This document shows positions 35,634 to 44,641 of a stretch of 64,000 nucleotides of DNA, piece after piece (the first letter of the stretch is position 1; each line of letters opens with the position of its first letter). Where the stretch lies: contig QCID01000004.1 in NCBI GenBank assembly GCA_003216895.1, forward strand, positions 1 to 64,000, in the 5' to 3' direction. The DNA is from Prochlorococcus sp. AG-402-K04. Lineage in GTDB: Bacteria; Cyanobacteriota; Cyanobacteriia; PCC-6307; Cyanobiaceae. Under the pieces are notes generated by a model. It saw only the letters and a list, made by a program, of their open reading frames with translations. It had not been told where the DNA came from and ran no database searches. Both the position numbers and the translations under genes were made by a program.

Positions 35634-35909
35634 ATGAACAAAGCAGATTTAGTCAACCTAGTTGCAGCTCGTACAGAGCTAACTAAAACAGACGTCTCTC
35701 TGGTAGTTGATGCCGCCATAGATACAATTATTGATTCTGTAGTGGAGGGTAAGAAAGTCTCCATTCTAGGGTTTGGTTCTTTTGAGCCTCGCGATCGTTC
35801 TGCTCGTCAGGGATTAAACCCTAAAACCGGAGAAAAGATAGCAATACCTGCTAAGCGAGTTCCTGCTTTTACTGCTGGGAAGTTGTTTAAGGATCGTGTT
35901 CAGGGATGA
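35634..35909 (+). CDS. hupB: HU-type histone-like DNA-binding protein
   Basis: A 91-residue nucleoid protein. MNKADLVNLVAARTELTKTDVSLVVDAAIDTI and the DNA-binding arm GFGSFEPRDRSARQGLNPKTGEKIAIPAKRVPAFTAGKLFKDRV are diagnostic of HU. It binds and bends DNA as a dimer. It follows a structured, pyrimidine-rich leader and is ended by an intrinsic terminator, so it is probably a monocistronic, highly expressed gene. Confidence 0.97.
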   Translation: MNKADLVNLVAARTELTKTDVSLVVDAAIDTIIDSVVEGKKVSILGFGSFEPRDRSARQGLNPKTGEKIAIPAKRVPAFTAGKLFKDRVQG

Positions 35910-35954
35910 GTTTTTAAAAAGCTTTTTTGCTTACTGATCTTTTTCTTTTTTATG

Positions 35955-35984
35955 AGGGACTCTTTAAAAAAGAGTCCCTTTTTT
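35955..35984 (+). terminator. Rho-independent terminator of hupB
   Basis: An 11-bp perfect stem (AGGGACTCTTT / AAAGAGTCCCT) with a three-base A loop, followed by TTTTTT, lies 45 bases after the hupB stop. The A-run on the left also makes it a possible minus-strand terminator. Confidence 0.9.
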
Positions 35985-36089
35985 GTAAAAGCTTAAATAT
36001 TTATATGTTTAAGAAAATATTTTTTTTCACTCATCAATTTTTATCTATATTTAAAAAAATTAATAACTTATTTTAATGGAGATTATACT

Positions 36090-36416
36090 TTGAGTAGTTA
36101 TCAACTTGAAAAAATTAAATTCGTAGCTTTTCTATTAATACATTTTTTTATTTCTTTGAATCCTTTGATAGCTATTGAATCTAGAAATTATCATGTAATT
36201 GAGAAGTTGGTAATGAGTTGTTATAGGGACATAAGATCTTGCAATAAAGCATTATATAAAATAAATGAGTTTCAAAAAAATGCTGCAATAAATAAAAAGT
36301 TTTCATGTCAAACTAGATTACTTGGTTTAGAGGCAAATTTAATAATGGCCGGAAATTCAAATTTCAAAAGAAAGGAAGTTAAAAGTATTATTGATGATAT
36401 CAAGAAATATTGTTAA
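36090..36416 (+). CDS. Hypothetical secreted cysteine-containing protein
   Basis: I do not recognise this 108-residue protein. A basic N-terminus and a hydrophobic stretch (about 9-27, KFVAFLLIHFFISLNPLIA) form an export signal with likely cleavage near AIES. The mature part is helical and basic with four cysteines (SCYRDIRSC, SCQT, KKYC), possibly paired in the periplasm. The start is TTG, supported by a GGAG ribosome-binding site 8 bases upstream, a rare good match here. Confidence 0.6.
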   Translation: MSSYQLEKIKFVAFLLIHFFISLNPLIAIESRNYHVIEKLVMSCYRDIRSCNKALYKINEFQKNAAINKKFSCQTRLLGLEANLIMAGNSNFKRKEVKSIIDDIKKYC

Positions 36417-36502
36417 ATATAAACAATAAATTGATCACATGATTATCCACTTCAGATTTAGGGAACAAATTAATGTGAAAAACTAGAACAAAAAATGTCT
36501 TT

Positions 36503-36538
36503 ATCTGAATTATCTAAGTAAGCTTAGATAATTCAGAT
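36503..36538. repeat. Perfect 16-bp inverted repeat upstream of a small ORF
   Basis: ATCTGAATTATCTAAG, loop TAAG, and its exact reverse complement form a 36-nt hairpin ending 24 bases before the next start codon. A smaller palindrome (GAAGAA-C-TTCTTC) follows at once. There is no T-tract, so a classical terminator is unlikely. Confidence 0.75.
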
Positions 36539-36562
36539 GAAGAACTTCTTCCAACTAAGAAA

Positions 36563-36838
36563 ATGGCTCCCAAAGCTTCTAATTCCAAAAAAACTAACGA
36601 TAAGGCAACTAAGACTAATAAGGTCAAAGACAATAAATTTAGGAAATCAAGTTCTAATGATCCAGATGTATTAGTTAACCTGCCAGCTGGTATGAAATAT
36701 AAAGTACCAGGTAAGCGACAGAGAGTAATTATAGGTTCAATAGTAATTGGTTTGAATGTCTTATTAGTTATTAGTGTGCTTGTTTATTTTTATAACCCTT
36801 CATTTCAAGATTTTATCTATAATTTTGGACGAGGTTAA
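36563..36838 (+). CDS. Hypothetical single-pass membrane protein
   Basis: A 91-residue protein. The first 40 residues are lysine- and asparagine-rich and probably disordered (MAPKASNSKKTNDKATKTNK). LVNLPAGMKYKVPGKRQR precedes one membrane helix at about 55-76 (VIIGSIVIGLNVLLVISVLVYFY). The cytoplasmic tail is short and aromatic. No homologous family comes to mind. It starts with ATG downstream of a long perfect hairpin. Confidence 0.6.
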   Translation: MAPKASNSKKTNDKATKTNKVKDNKFRKSSSNDPDVLVNLPAGMKYKVPGKRQRVIIGSIVIGLNVLLVISVLVYFYNPSFQDFIYNFGRG

Positions 36839-37006
36839 CATCTTAAAAACTTAATATTTTAATATTGAAAAACGATTATTTAGAGGTCTAACAATAGGAA
36901 AATATTACTATTGAGAAATAAAGTAAAGTTTGACTAAGAATTTTTTCTTGAGCTGTTATGTTGAAGCCTTATATTTTAAGGTTTTATTAGAGGCGTTTTG
37001 GTAGTA

Positions 37007-37195
37007 ATGGAACAAAAAAGGAGTCAGGAGAACAAGTCGAGAAAGGTTCCTCAACAACGAAAGACAACTCTTAAGTGGGGAACCAATGGCGAGCTATCAG
37101 CACTTGATATGGTTCGTATATTAGATCGTTTAAATGATCAAGACTTAACTGAATGTGAAATACCTTTAGAAACAGTAAAAGAAAAGAAATTGTAA
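37007..37195 (+). CDS. Hypothetical small basic protein
   Basis: About 62 residues, with a basic first half (MEQKRSQENKSRKVPQQRKTT) and an acidic helical second half (ELSALDMVRILDRLNDQDLTECEIPLETVKE). The composition resembles small conserved picocyanobacterial proteins of unknown role. The ORF track starts at TTG three codons upstream (36998). An AGAGG sequence at 36989 is badly spaced for both, so the start is uncertain. Confidence 0.55.
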   Translation: MEQKRSQENKSRKVPQQRKTTLKWGTNGELSALDMVRILDRLNDQDLTECEIPLETVKEKKL

Positions 37196-37214
37196 ATTAT
37201 TTTTTTTATCTACG

Positions 37215-37254
37215 ATAATAGCTAATATATTATTTGTAATTTATTAGCTATTAT
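37215..37254. repeat. 13-bp inverted repeat covering a start codon
   Basis: ATAATAGCTAATA at 37215-37227 is the exact reverse complement of 37242-37254, whose last two bases are the AT of the ATG at 37253. The transcript could fold to hide the translation start of the following ORF. AT-rich stems are weaker than they look. Confidence 0.55.
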
Positions 37255-37492
37255 GAAAATAAGTATTGCAGTTATATCTTTAATCGCAATAATTATTGGG
37301 TATTTATATTTTTTTACGGGCTATAAATCTGCTTTTGAAGCAGATCAACAATGTCATTATGAAATGCGCTTGAAATCTGTTGAATTAGAAGGCTTGGGTT
37401 GTGATCATGATCTGGAAACTAATCAGTGGATACTTTATCAGAAGGGGATTAATGATAAGCCTTCTATAGTTGTTGAACGTTATCGCTATTAA
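37253..37492 (+). CDS. Hypothetical membrane-anchored protein
   Basis: A 79-residue protein with an N-terminal membrane anchor (about 3-20, ISIAVISLIAIIIGYLYFF) and a soluble domain with two cysteines (QQCHYEM, GLGCDHDLETNQWILYQKG). No known family is recognised. It overlaps the stop of the convergent gene by four bases. Its start codon lies in an inverted repeat. Confidence 0.55.
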   Translation: MKISIAVISLIAIIIGYLYFFTGYKSAFEADQQCHYEMRLKSVELEGLGCDHDLETNQWILYQKGINDKPSIVVERYRY

Positions 37493-37701
37493 CTTATAAA
37501 TTTTTTATTTATTGTTGGAAATATATATATCGCCGTAATTGAAGAGATAAGAGCTGTAATTATGAATGTCGAAAATTGTCCTAAGGATCCTGGAAGATAT
37601 GTATTTTGAAGGAAATAAAAATCAATTAGTGAGCCAATTGTTCCCCAAATGATGACCCAAGCAGATACGTATGAAACACCTACTACCGTTTTTTTATTCA
37701 T
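37489..37701 (-). CDS. Hypothetical small membrane protein, two helices
   Basis: A 70-residue protein with hydrophobic stretches at about 5-27 (TVVGVSYVSAWVIIWGTIGSLIDFYF) and about 43-62 (FSTFIITALISSITAIYIFP), ending in a basic tail. The shape suits a thylakoid or plasma membrane protein. It lies 55 bp downstream of the hli gene on the same strand, so both may share a transcript; a stress link is inference only. Confidence 0.6.
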   Translation of the reverse strand: MNKKTVVGVSYVSAWVIIWGTIGSLIDFYFLQNTYLPGSLGQFSTFIITALISSITAIYIFPTINKKFIS

Positions 37702-37756
37702 AGCTTTTAAAAATCAAGCAAATTAATGGAATAAATATAATATAAATCTTAGAGCT

Positions 37757-38050
37757 CTAGTTGATTCCAAAAATTTTCAGCGTTGCTGGTTCGCCACCAA
37801 AAGCTAATTCAGTGATTATGAGCATTAAAAACCCGATCATAGCAACTCTCGCATTAACCAGTTCGGCATTTTCATTAAAGCCAAAAACTTGTTTTACCTC
37901 TTCGCCTTTATTATTTATCCATTTGGGATATGAACTGAGACTTTGGCTTTGATCAATCAGTTCTGGATCATTTTTAGATTCAATAGTTTTTGTATCATCT
38001 AGTTCTGAATTTTTACTCTGATTATTGACCTCTAAATTGTTATCAGACAT
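37757..38050 (-). CDS. hli: High-light-inducible protein (Hli, one-helix chlorophyll-binding)
   Basis: A 97-residue protein. After an acidic, low-complexity region of about 45 residues, it has the FGFNENAELVNARVAMIGFLMLIITELAFGG segment, the ExxNxRxAMIGF chlorophyll-binding motif of Hli/SCP proteins in a single thylakoid helix (about 63-83). The family protects photosystem assembly and dissipates excess energy. The N-terminal extension is longer than in the short phage-like hli genes. Its control by an NblS-type kinase, as encoded at 13-15 kb, is known in other cyanobacteria. Confidence 0.9.
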   Translation of the reverse strand: MSDNNLEVNNQSKNSELDDTKTIESKNDPELIDQSQSLSSYPKWINNKGEEVKQVFGFNENAELVNARVAMIGFLMLIITELAFGGEPATLKIFGIN

Positions 38051-38386
38051 TTTAATTTAAAAAAATTATATTTTAAATTATAAACCATTACTGTTTGAAT
38101 TTTGTTATTTCTAAATTTACTCTTTTGTTGAGATTATTTGATGTGAGTGACTTCTAGCGTTATAAATACATAATTACAATTCAAAAAAATATACCTAATA
38201 ATGAAAATTAAATAATAAATAAGTAATATATTTTATAAATTTATATAGCTTATATCTCCAAAAAAATTAGCTATATCAAATTAAAAAAAAGTAATTACGT
38301 TACTTATTAAGTTTTGTTTGACTATTGATTGATGGCTTGTCTTCGCATCATTTTCTTGCTAAAAAAATATTATATGTTTTCACATA
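38051..38386. other. AT-rich intergenic spacer upstream of the hli gene
   Basis: About 340 bp, extremely AT-rich, with no credible ORF. Short inverted repeats (for example ATATAGCT...AGCTATAT near 38240-38275) are the only structures seen. It should contain the hli promoter on the minus strand, but no element can be assigned with confidence. Confidence 0.4.
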
Positions 38387-38500
38387 ATGAATAGAGCTAT
38401 TCTGATTAATATTGTTTTATATTCAGCTCGCTTTTTTATGCTTGGTCTCCTAGTACCAATAGGAAAACTTATAGCACTCCATGAAAGTAAGCTTGGTTGA
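38387..38500 (+). CDS. Unlisted 37-residue hydrophobic ORF
   Basis: Absent from the ORF track because it is short. ATG to TGA encodes 37 residues (MNRAILINIVLYSARF...HESKLG) with one likely membrane helix (about 4-30) and basic residues inside. It overlaps the TTG start option of the next gene (TTGA), an arrangement typical of coupled genes. The size is similar to small NDH-1 or photosystem subunits, but I cannot match it to NdhP, NdhQ or any Psa/Psb protein. Confidence 0.45.
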   Translation: MNRAILINIVLYSARFFMLGLLVPIGKLIALHESKLG

Positions 38501-38505
38501 TTGAT

Positions 38506-38958
38506 ATGTTATTAAATCTTACATGGCTAATTCCTGGGCTCCCAATAATTGCATCTATTTTTATCGCAGTGCTCTTATTGAGTTTTAGTAAAACAATCAA
38601 TAGGCTTACAAAACCAGTTTCATATTTTCTTATTACCAGTCTTGTCTTTTCAGAAATAATCAACTTTATTTTATTAAATCAAAATATATCAGGTTATGAT
38701 CCTTTGTTCGGGAGTGGGATTGAATTGGTTGTTGATACACCAGCATTAATAATTGCCGAATTAATAGGTTTTATTTTCTTATTGATTATGATTTTTTCAG
38801 TAGCTAGATTAAAAAGAAGAAGTGGATATATTCGATACTTTGTTGTTTTAGGATTCTTAAGTGGTTTCATTTATCTATTCACTTTTAGTGGTAGTTTGTT
38901 TCATAACTTTTATGATCCATTATTATCGTCTTTAGATAAAACCGGTATTTCTTTTTAG
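38506..38958 (+). CDS. NdhF-like protein containing only the N-terminal region
   Basis: About 150 residues with four hydrophobic helices. TWLIPGLPIIASIFIAVLLLSFSKTINRL resembles the NdhF N-terminus (chain 5 N-terminal domain), and LLIMIFSVARLKRRSGYIRYFVVLGFLSG matches the region where NdhF has MVLIYTDGYM...PGYVRFYAYLSLFSS. The proton-pumping core (about 500 more residues) is missing and no continuation follows the stop. It may be a reduced paralogue or an accessory NDH-1 protein. A TTG at 38497 is an alternative start, overlapping the preceding small ORF. Confidence 0.6.
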   Translation: MLLNLTWLIPGLPIIASIFIAVLLLSFSKTINRLTKPVSYFLITSLVFSEIINFILLNQNISGYDPLFGSGIELVVDTPALIIAELIGFIFLLIMIFSVARLKRRSGYIRYFVVLGFLSGFIYLFTFSGSLFHNFYDPLLSSLDKTGISF

Positions 38959-39092
38959 AGAGATCGTTTGATAAGATACGAAGCTCAATTAAAAATAATT
39001 TAAGTGTGCATAATTTATTATTTAGTTCTCTATTGTCATAATATCTAAGTTGTAATAAACTAAAAATAATTTTAGGATTTAAGTTTTTTACT

Positions 39093-40328
39093 TTGAGCGT
39101 TAATTCGTCTTTAGATCTTCCAAGCAATATTGCATTAGTACATGAATGGTTTACTCCAAGATCAACAGGAGGTGCTGAGATTGTAGTTCAGGTGATTGAT
39201 GATTTATTAACTAAAATTGCATCACAGCCAGAACTTTTTTCTTTAATTAATGAAGAGAACATACAAAAAAATAGCTGGTTGTTTAAAAGAAAAGTACAAA
39301 CTAGCTTTATTCAAAAATTACCATTCGGGATATCACATGTTCAACAATATTTACCTCTTTTACCTTTCGCAATTGAGCAGCTCGATTTAGAGGGATATCC
39401 ATTGGTTATTAGCAGTAGTCATCTTGTCGCTAAGGGTATTTTGACTTCTCCTGATCAACTTCACATTAGTTATGTTCATACACCTGTCAGATACGCATGG
39501 GATCAAATGAATATATATTTGAAACGATCTTTTTTGAGAAGAATTGGTTTGGGACCATTAATTAGATGGCAATTGCATAATTTGAGGCAGTGGGATCAAT
39601 TAAGTAGCACAAGAGTAGACTATTTCCTGGCGAATTCAAAATTTACGGCAAAGAGGATTTGGAAGTATTGGGGAAGGCGCTCAGAGGTTTTACATCCACC
39701 CGTAAATGTACATCGTTTTGAGTGGAATAAGCCTAGAGAAGATTTTTATTTAAGTGTCTGTAGATTGGTTCCTAATAAAAGGGTTGATTTACTTGTTAGG
39801 GCTTTTAATAAGCTCAAATTACCTTTACTGATTGTTGGCGATGGAGTTGAAAAAGCTTATTTAAAAAACCTTGCTGGACCAACAGTTCAAATTCTTGGTT
39901 TTCAAAGTAAAGAGAATATTGAAAATCTAATGAGCAGATGTAGAGCCTTTGTTTATGCTGGCATTGAAGATTTTGGAATTGCTCCTGTTGAGGCAATGGC
40001 TTCAGGAGCGCCTGTTATTGCTTTGGGAAAAGGAGGGATTTTGGATACAGTGAAATGCTTTAACTCTAATTCAGTTAAAGGAGCAACTGGACTGTTGTTT
40101 CCTGCTCAGACAGTCAAGTCTTTGGTTGAGGCAATTGAATTTTTTAAGGAAAAACAACTTTGGAGAGATTTAAATCCTGAGATAATTAGAACTTGGAGTA
40201 ATTCTTTTTCTCAAGATTCATTTAAAAATAGATTTGAGAAAACCATAAATAGAGCTTGGAGGGAGCATATCAATTCTTGTGACATTGCGACTAGTGACCT
40301 TATTTCTACATCAAAAAATCCTAATTAA
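39093..40328 (+). CDS. Glycosyltransferase family 4 (group 1)
   Basis: A 411-residue GT-B enzyme. The N-terminal VHEWFTPRSTGGAEIVVQVID is a donor/acceptor domain glycine loop. The C-terminal half carries YLSVCRLVPNKRVDLLVRAF, LLIVGDGVEKAYL and the nucleotide-sugar motif EDFGIAPVEAMASGAPVIALGKGG. The role is probably cell-surface polysaccharide synthesis; sugars are unknown. The start is TTG. It precedes a WcaJ-type sugar transferase by 45 bp, a natural partner. Confidence 0.88.
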   Translation: MSVNSSLDLPSNIALVHEWFTPRSTGGAEIVVQVIDDLLTKIASQPELFSLINEENIQKNSWLFKRKVQTSFIQKLPFGISHVQQYLPLLPFAIEQLDLEGYPLVISSSHLVAKGILTSPDQLHISYVHTPVRYAWDQMNIYLKRSFLRRIGLGPLIRWQLHNLRQWDQLSSTRVDYFLANSKFTAKRIWKYWGRRSEVLHPPVNVHRFEWNKPREDFYLSVCRLVPNKRVDLLVRAFNKLKLPLLIVGDGVEKAYLKNLAGPTVQILGFQSKENIENLMSRCRAFVYAGIEDFGIAPVEAMASGAPVIALGKGGILDTVKCFNSNSVKGATGLLFPAQTVKSLVEAIEFFKEKQLWRDLNPEIIRTWSNSFSQDSFKNRFEKTINRAWREHINSCDIATSDLISTSKNPN

Positions 40329-40373
40329 GTAGGGTGTAATTTTGAAGTCTTGAGCATACTAACTCAATAATTT

Positions 40374-41126
40374 GTGCAAACTAATCCTAGAAAATCCTTA
40401 TTGCGATGGTCTGAGTTCCGTAAAGGCTCTCCAAAAATTCCGTTTGAAGTTATTTCAAAAGAGCCTTCTTCTTTACTAGCTGTAGAAATAATTAGAAATC
40501 AAAGTCGTTATGGACGTACATTAAAAAGAATAGGAGATGTTATTTTTTCTTTACTAGTTTTAACTCTAGGCTCACCAGTATTTATATTAATTGGAATATT
40601 AGTAAAGTTAAGTTCTCCAGGATCTATTTTTTATATTCAAAAAAGAATAGGAAGAAACTACAGAGAATTTGGATGTATTAAGTTTCGCACTATGTATAAA
40701 AATGCTGATGAATTACTACCAAATCTACTAGAAAAATATCCTCTTATGAGGAAAGAATTTGAAAAAGATTTTAAATTACGTAAAGATCCTAGAATAACAA
40801 ATTTAGGTAGATTCCTCCGCCGATCCAGTCTAGATGAATTGCCTCAATTCTTTAATGTTTTAAGAGGAGAAATGAGTGTTGTTGGTCCAAGACCAATCGT
40901 TAGTAATGAAATAAATAAATACAGTCTTTTTATGGAAGAAGTTATATCTGTCAGACCAGGGCTAACAGGTTTATGGCAGGTTAGTGGTAGAAATAATCTT
41001 AGTTATAAAAAAAGGGTTGAATTAGATTTAGCTTATGCAAGAAATAGAAATTTTATACTTGATCTGGAAATAATCATTCTTACTTTAGGTGTTTTAATCT
41101 TTCCTATGGATAGGGGTGCTTATTGA
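40374..41126 (+). CDS. Polyprenyl-phosphate sugar-1-phosphate transferase (WcaJ/RfbP type)
   Basis: A 250-residue bacterial sugar transferase that loads the first sugar onto undecaprenyl phosphate. One N-terminal hydrophobic helix (IGDVIFSLLVLTLGSPVFILIGILVKLSSPGSIFY) is followed by the catalytic domain with QKRIGRNYREFGCIKFRTM, RKDPRITNLGRFLRRSSLDELPQFFNVLRGEMSVVGPRP and RPGLTGLWQVSGRN. The start is GTG. Its stop overlaps the convergent cobD gene by 7 bp. Confidence 0.93.
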   Translation: MQTNPRKSLLRWSEFRKGSPKIPFEVISKEPSSLLAVEIIRNQSRYGRTLKRIGDVIFSLLVLTLGSPVFILIGILVKLSSPGSIFYIQKRIGRNYREFGCIKFRTMYKNADELLPNLLEKYPLMRKEFEKDFKLRKDPRITNLGRFLRRSSLDELPQFFNVLRGEMSVVGPRPIVSNEINKYSLFMEEVISVRPGLTGLWQVSGRNNLSYKKRVELDLAYARNRNFILDLEIIILTLGVLIFPMDRGAY

Positions 41127-42076
41127 AATAGTATATTCATAAGTATAATTATCAAGTGAAAAACTAATAGCCAAGAGAATTGAAGTTTAAGACTTAGATT
41201 AAGTATCTTTTTGACAGAATTTATACTTGCAATTGGATAACCCTTTGCAATTATAGGTTTTATTTTTCTCTCTCCTTTGTAATAGTTTATTCCTCCCATC
41301 CTTACTTCTGCACAATAAGCAAATATTGCTTCAGAAATCCCTGAGTTAGGGGAAGAATCACTAATTCCATCATGCCAGGAATCACTTATTGTTTTAAAAA
41401 TTGACTGTTTTGTTTTGCAGCAAAAAGGAAGCGTTATTAATACAATTCTTGATGGAATCCATACTAATAAATCATCCAGCTTTGCACCAGTGAAGCCAAG
41501 CCACTTTAATTTTCCCACTTTGTATCCAAGCATTGAATCAATAGTGCTCGATGCTTTAAAGCCCCAAGCCATTGCCAATGGTCCAGGCAAGAAATGATTG
41601 AATTGCCAGAAGATTGCTCCTGAAAACATCCAAAATAAAGGTGCAAAAATACCATCCACAGAATTTTCACTTGCTGTTTCAGCTGTAGCTCTAAGAATTT
41701 CATTTATATCTAAATTTTCAACATCTCTTCCAACTATATGACTTAATTTTTGTCTTATATTACTCAAATTATCAATAAGATCATCTTTGCTTATTAAATT
41801 TAGAATTTCTAAAATACTTTTATTTAGACTTCTTGAAGCAAGCGAACTACTTAAAATGAAAGCAAATAAGAATGTACTTAAAATAGGATTTTTTATTTGA
41901 AAAAATAAAAATAATCTTTCTATAAGCCATCCTGATACGCCACTTAATGATACGACTATAAATGTAATTAATAAGCCTCCAATATATAACTTGGATTTAT
42001 TTTCTTTCGCAATTCCCTCAGCTAATCCTTTCAAAAAAATAATAACCACACCCATAAATTGTACTGGGTGTGGCAA
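41120..42076 (-). CDS. cobD: Adenosylcobinamide-phosphate synthase CobD/CbiB
   Basis: A membrane protein of the vitamin B12 pathway that attaches the aminopropanol arm. The body (LPHPVQFMGVVIIFLK, ENSVDGIFAPLFW, GFKASSTIDSMLGYK) is typical. The track starts at a TTG (KKLPHPVQ). However, the same frame continues upstream for 24 codons to a stop, encoding LILVAVILDLLIGDPKK, the conserved first helix and GDP motif of CbiB, with no ATG, GTG or TTG. The real start is probably an unusual codon upstream, overlapping the end of ilvC, or a sequence change removed it. Confidence 0.88.
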   Translation of the reverse strand: MPHPVQFMGVVIIFLKGLAEGIAKENKSKLYIGGLLITFIVVSLSGVSGWLIERLFLFFQIKNPILSTFLFAFILSSSLASRSLNKSILEILNLISKDDLIDNLSNIRQKLSHIVGRDVENLDINEILRATAETASENSVDGIFAPLFWMFSGAIFWQFNHFLPGPLAMAWGFKASSTIDSMLGYKVGKLKWLGFTGAKLDDLLVWIPSRIVLITLPFCCKTKQSIFKTISDSWHDGISDSSPNSGISEAIFAYCAEVRMGGINYYKGERKIKPIIAKGYPIASINSVKKILNLSLKLQFSWLLVFHLIIILMNILFQ

Positions 42077-42138
42077 TTTTTTTGGATCGCCTATTAAAAG
42101 GTCAAGAATAACGGCAACTAAGATTAAGTTAGTGATAT

Positions 42139-43158
<1,020 letters not shown>

Positions 43159-43263
43159 TTAAGGCTGAGCTTACGAAATAGAGTGCTATCGAAACTACTT
43201 TCATTGATAAATTTTTTTTACTATCAAGACAATTTAATGAATAAGAACAGCAAACTTTTCATT

Positions 43264-43866
43264 TTAGCTTTCACTTGGATGTGTTATTACTCGGTCGATT
43301 AGGCCATAATTTTTTGCTTCTTCCGCGCTCAAAAAGTAATCACGATCAGTATCTTTTTCTATCTTTTCATATGTTTGTCCCGTCATCTCTGCCATGGATT
43401 TATTCAGCATTTCTTTAATTCTAAGAATTTCACGTGCTTCAATCTCTATGTCACTCGCTTGTCTTTGAGCAGTACCGCCAAGAGGCTGATGAATCATGAT
43501 TCTACTGTGAGGTAGAGCAAGCCTTTTGCCTTTTGTTCCTGCAGAGAGCAAAAAAGCACCCATTGAGGCCGCCAATCCAACACAAATGGTTACAACGTCA
43601 CTTTTTACGTATTTCATCGTGTCATAGATAGCTAAACCCGCAGTTACAGAGCCTCCAGGACTATTGATATATAAATAGATTGGCTTGCTGCTGTCTTCAG
43701 AATCAAGGTAAAGCATTTGTGCTACAAGGCTATTGGCAATGCCGTCATTTACTTCTTGACCAAGAAATAAAATTCTCTCCGCACCAAGTCTTGTATATAT
43801 ATCGACCCATCTTTCGAATTGACTTCCAGGAAGACGGTATGGAACGCTTGGAGTACCTATAGGCAT
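43264..43866 (-). CDS. clpP: ATP-dependent Clp protease proteolytic subunit (active)
   Basis: A serine protease subunit of 200 residues. The catalytic serine S101 is in [11 protein letters not shown] and the histidine H126 in [11 protein letters not shown]; the aspartate lies in [11 protein letters not shown]. It forms mixed rings with ClpR and ClpC-type chaperones in cyanobacteria (family knowledge). It lies 62 bp downstream of the ClpR-like gene on the same strand, the arrangement of the clpR-clpP3 operon. Confidence 0.95.
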   Translation of the reverse strand: MPIGTPSVPYRLPGSQFERWVDIYTRLGAERILFLGQEVNDGIANSLVAQMLYLDSEDSSKPIYLYINSPGGSVTAGLAIYDTMKYVKSDVVTICVGLAASMGAFLLSAGTKGKRLALPHSRIMIHQPLGGTAQRQASDIEIEAREILRIKEMLNKSMAEMTGQTYEKIEKDTDRDYFLSAEEAKNYGLIDRVITHPSES

Positions 43867-43928
43867 GGCTGATTTGATGTTTTGTAGTTGGGGATAATGA
43901 TTTGAAAAAAGTTTGGAGAATTATTTGT

Positions 43929-44603
43929 TTATGAGGGCAATACTTTCTCGCCGGGTAAGTCTTTTCTACTAGTAAGAACTCGATCTATAATCCCATACTC
44001 AACTGCTTCATGAGGGTTAAGATAGCTCATTCTATCTGAGTCTTTGGATAATTGATCTACTGATCTCCCAGTATTAAGGCTAAGGATTTCTAGCATTGCT
44101 TTCTTGTTGTGAATAACCTCATTTGCTCTGATTTGGATATCAGTTGCTTGGCCTTGCGCCCCACTTCTAGGTTGATGAAGGACAATTGATGCATGAGGTA
44201 GTGCTGCACGTTGACCTTTTGTCCCGGCCGAAAGTATTACTGCTGCAGTTCCCATGGCTTGCCCTATGCAAATAGTATGCACTGGAGGCTTTACGTATCT
44301 GAGAGTATCGCAGATTGCAAAGGCTTCAGTCTCAAACCCGATTGCATCTCCTGTATACCAACTTGTTCCAGTTGAGTTAATGTAAAAATAAATAGGTTTC
44401 TCAGAATTATCAAATTCCAGAAATAGAAGTTGGGCAATAATTAGTTCAGTTACATCCATTCCAAGTTGCCTTTTGGCATCATCATCGGAAAATAGTGGTA
44501 AGCCTAAATAAACTATCCTCTCTTTAAGAAGAAGTGATGGTAAATCAGGAGGTGGAGTTCTCATTACGGCGGAATCGCCATAATACGGGGAAGATGCAGT
44601 CAT
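43929..44603 (-). CDS. clpR: ClpR: catalytically inactive Clp proteolytic-subunit homologue
   Basis: A 224-residue ClpP-fold protein. Aligned with its neighbour, the catalytic serine position is glycine G118 (CIGQAMGTAAVIL instead of [13 protein letters not shown]), while the histidine H143 is kept (SIVLHQP). An insertion (STGTSWYTGDAIGFETEAF) near the handle region is typical of ClpR. It should assemble with ClpP3 as a structural subunit. First gene of the pair. Confidence 0.93.
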   Translation of the reverse strand: MTASSPYYGDSAVMRTPPPDLPSLLLKERIVYLGLPLFSDDDAKRQLGMDVTELIIAQLLFLEFDNSEKPIYFYINSTGTSWYTGDAIGFETEAFAICDTLRYVKPPVHTICIGQAMGTAAVILSAGTKGQRAALPHASIVLHQPRSGAQGQATDIQIRANEVIHNKKAMLEILSLNTGRSVDQLSKDSDRMSYLNPHEAVEYGIIDRVLTSRKDLPGEKVLPS

Positions 44604-44641
44604 ATGAAGTTAAGTCTTCTTGGATTCGAGCCTAGCTAGAT

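Noticed and set aside
35352-35634. ORFs on both strands (62 and 80 codons) in the glgX-hupB spacer
   Set aside because: The plus-strand frame starts without a ribosome-binding site and runs into the hairpin region; the minus-strand frame has no recognisable domain. Base-paired structure explains the region better.
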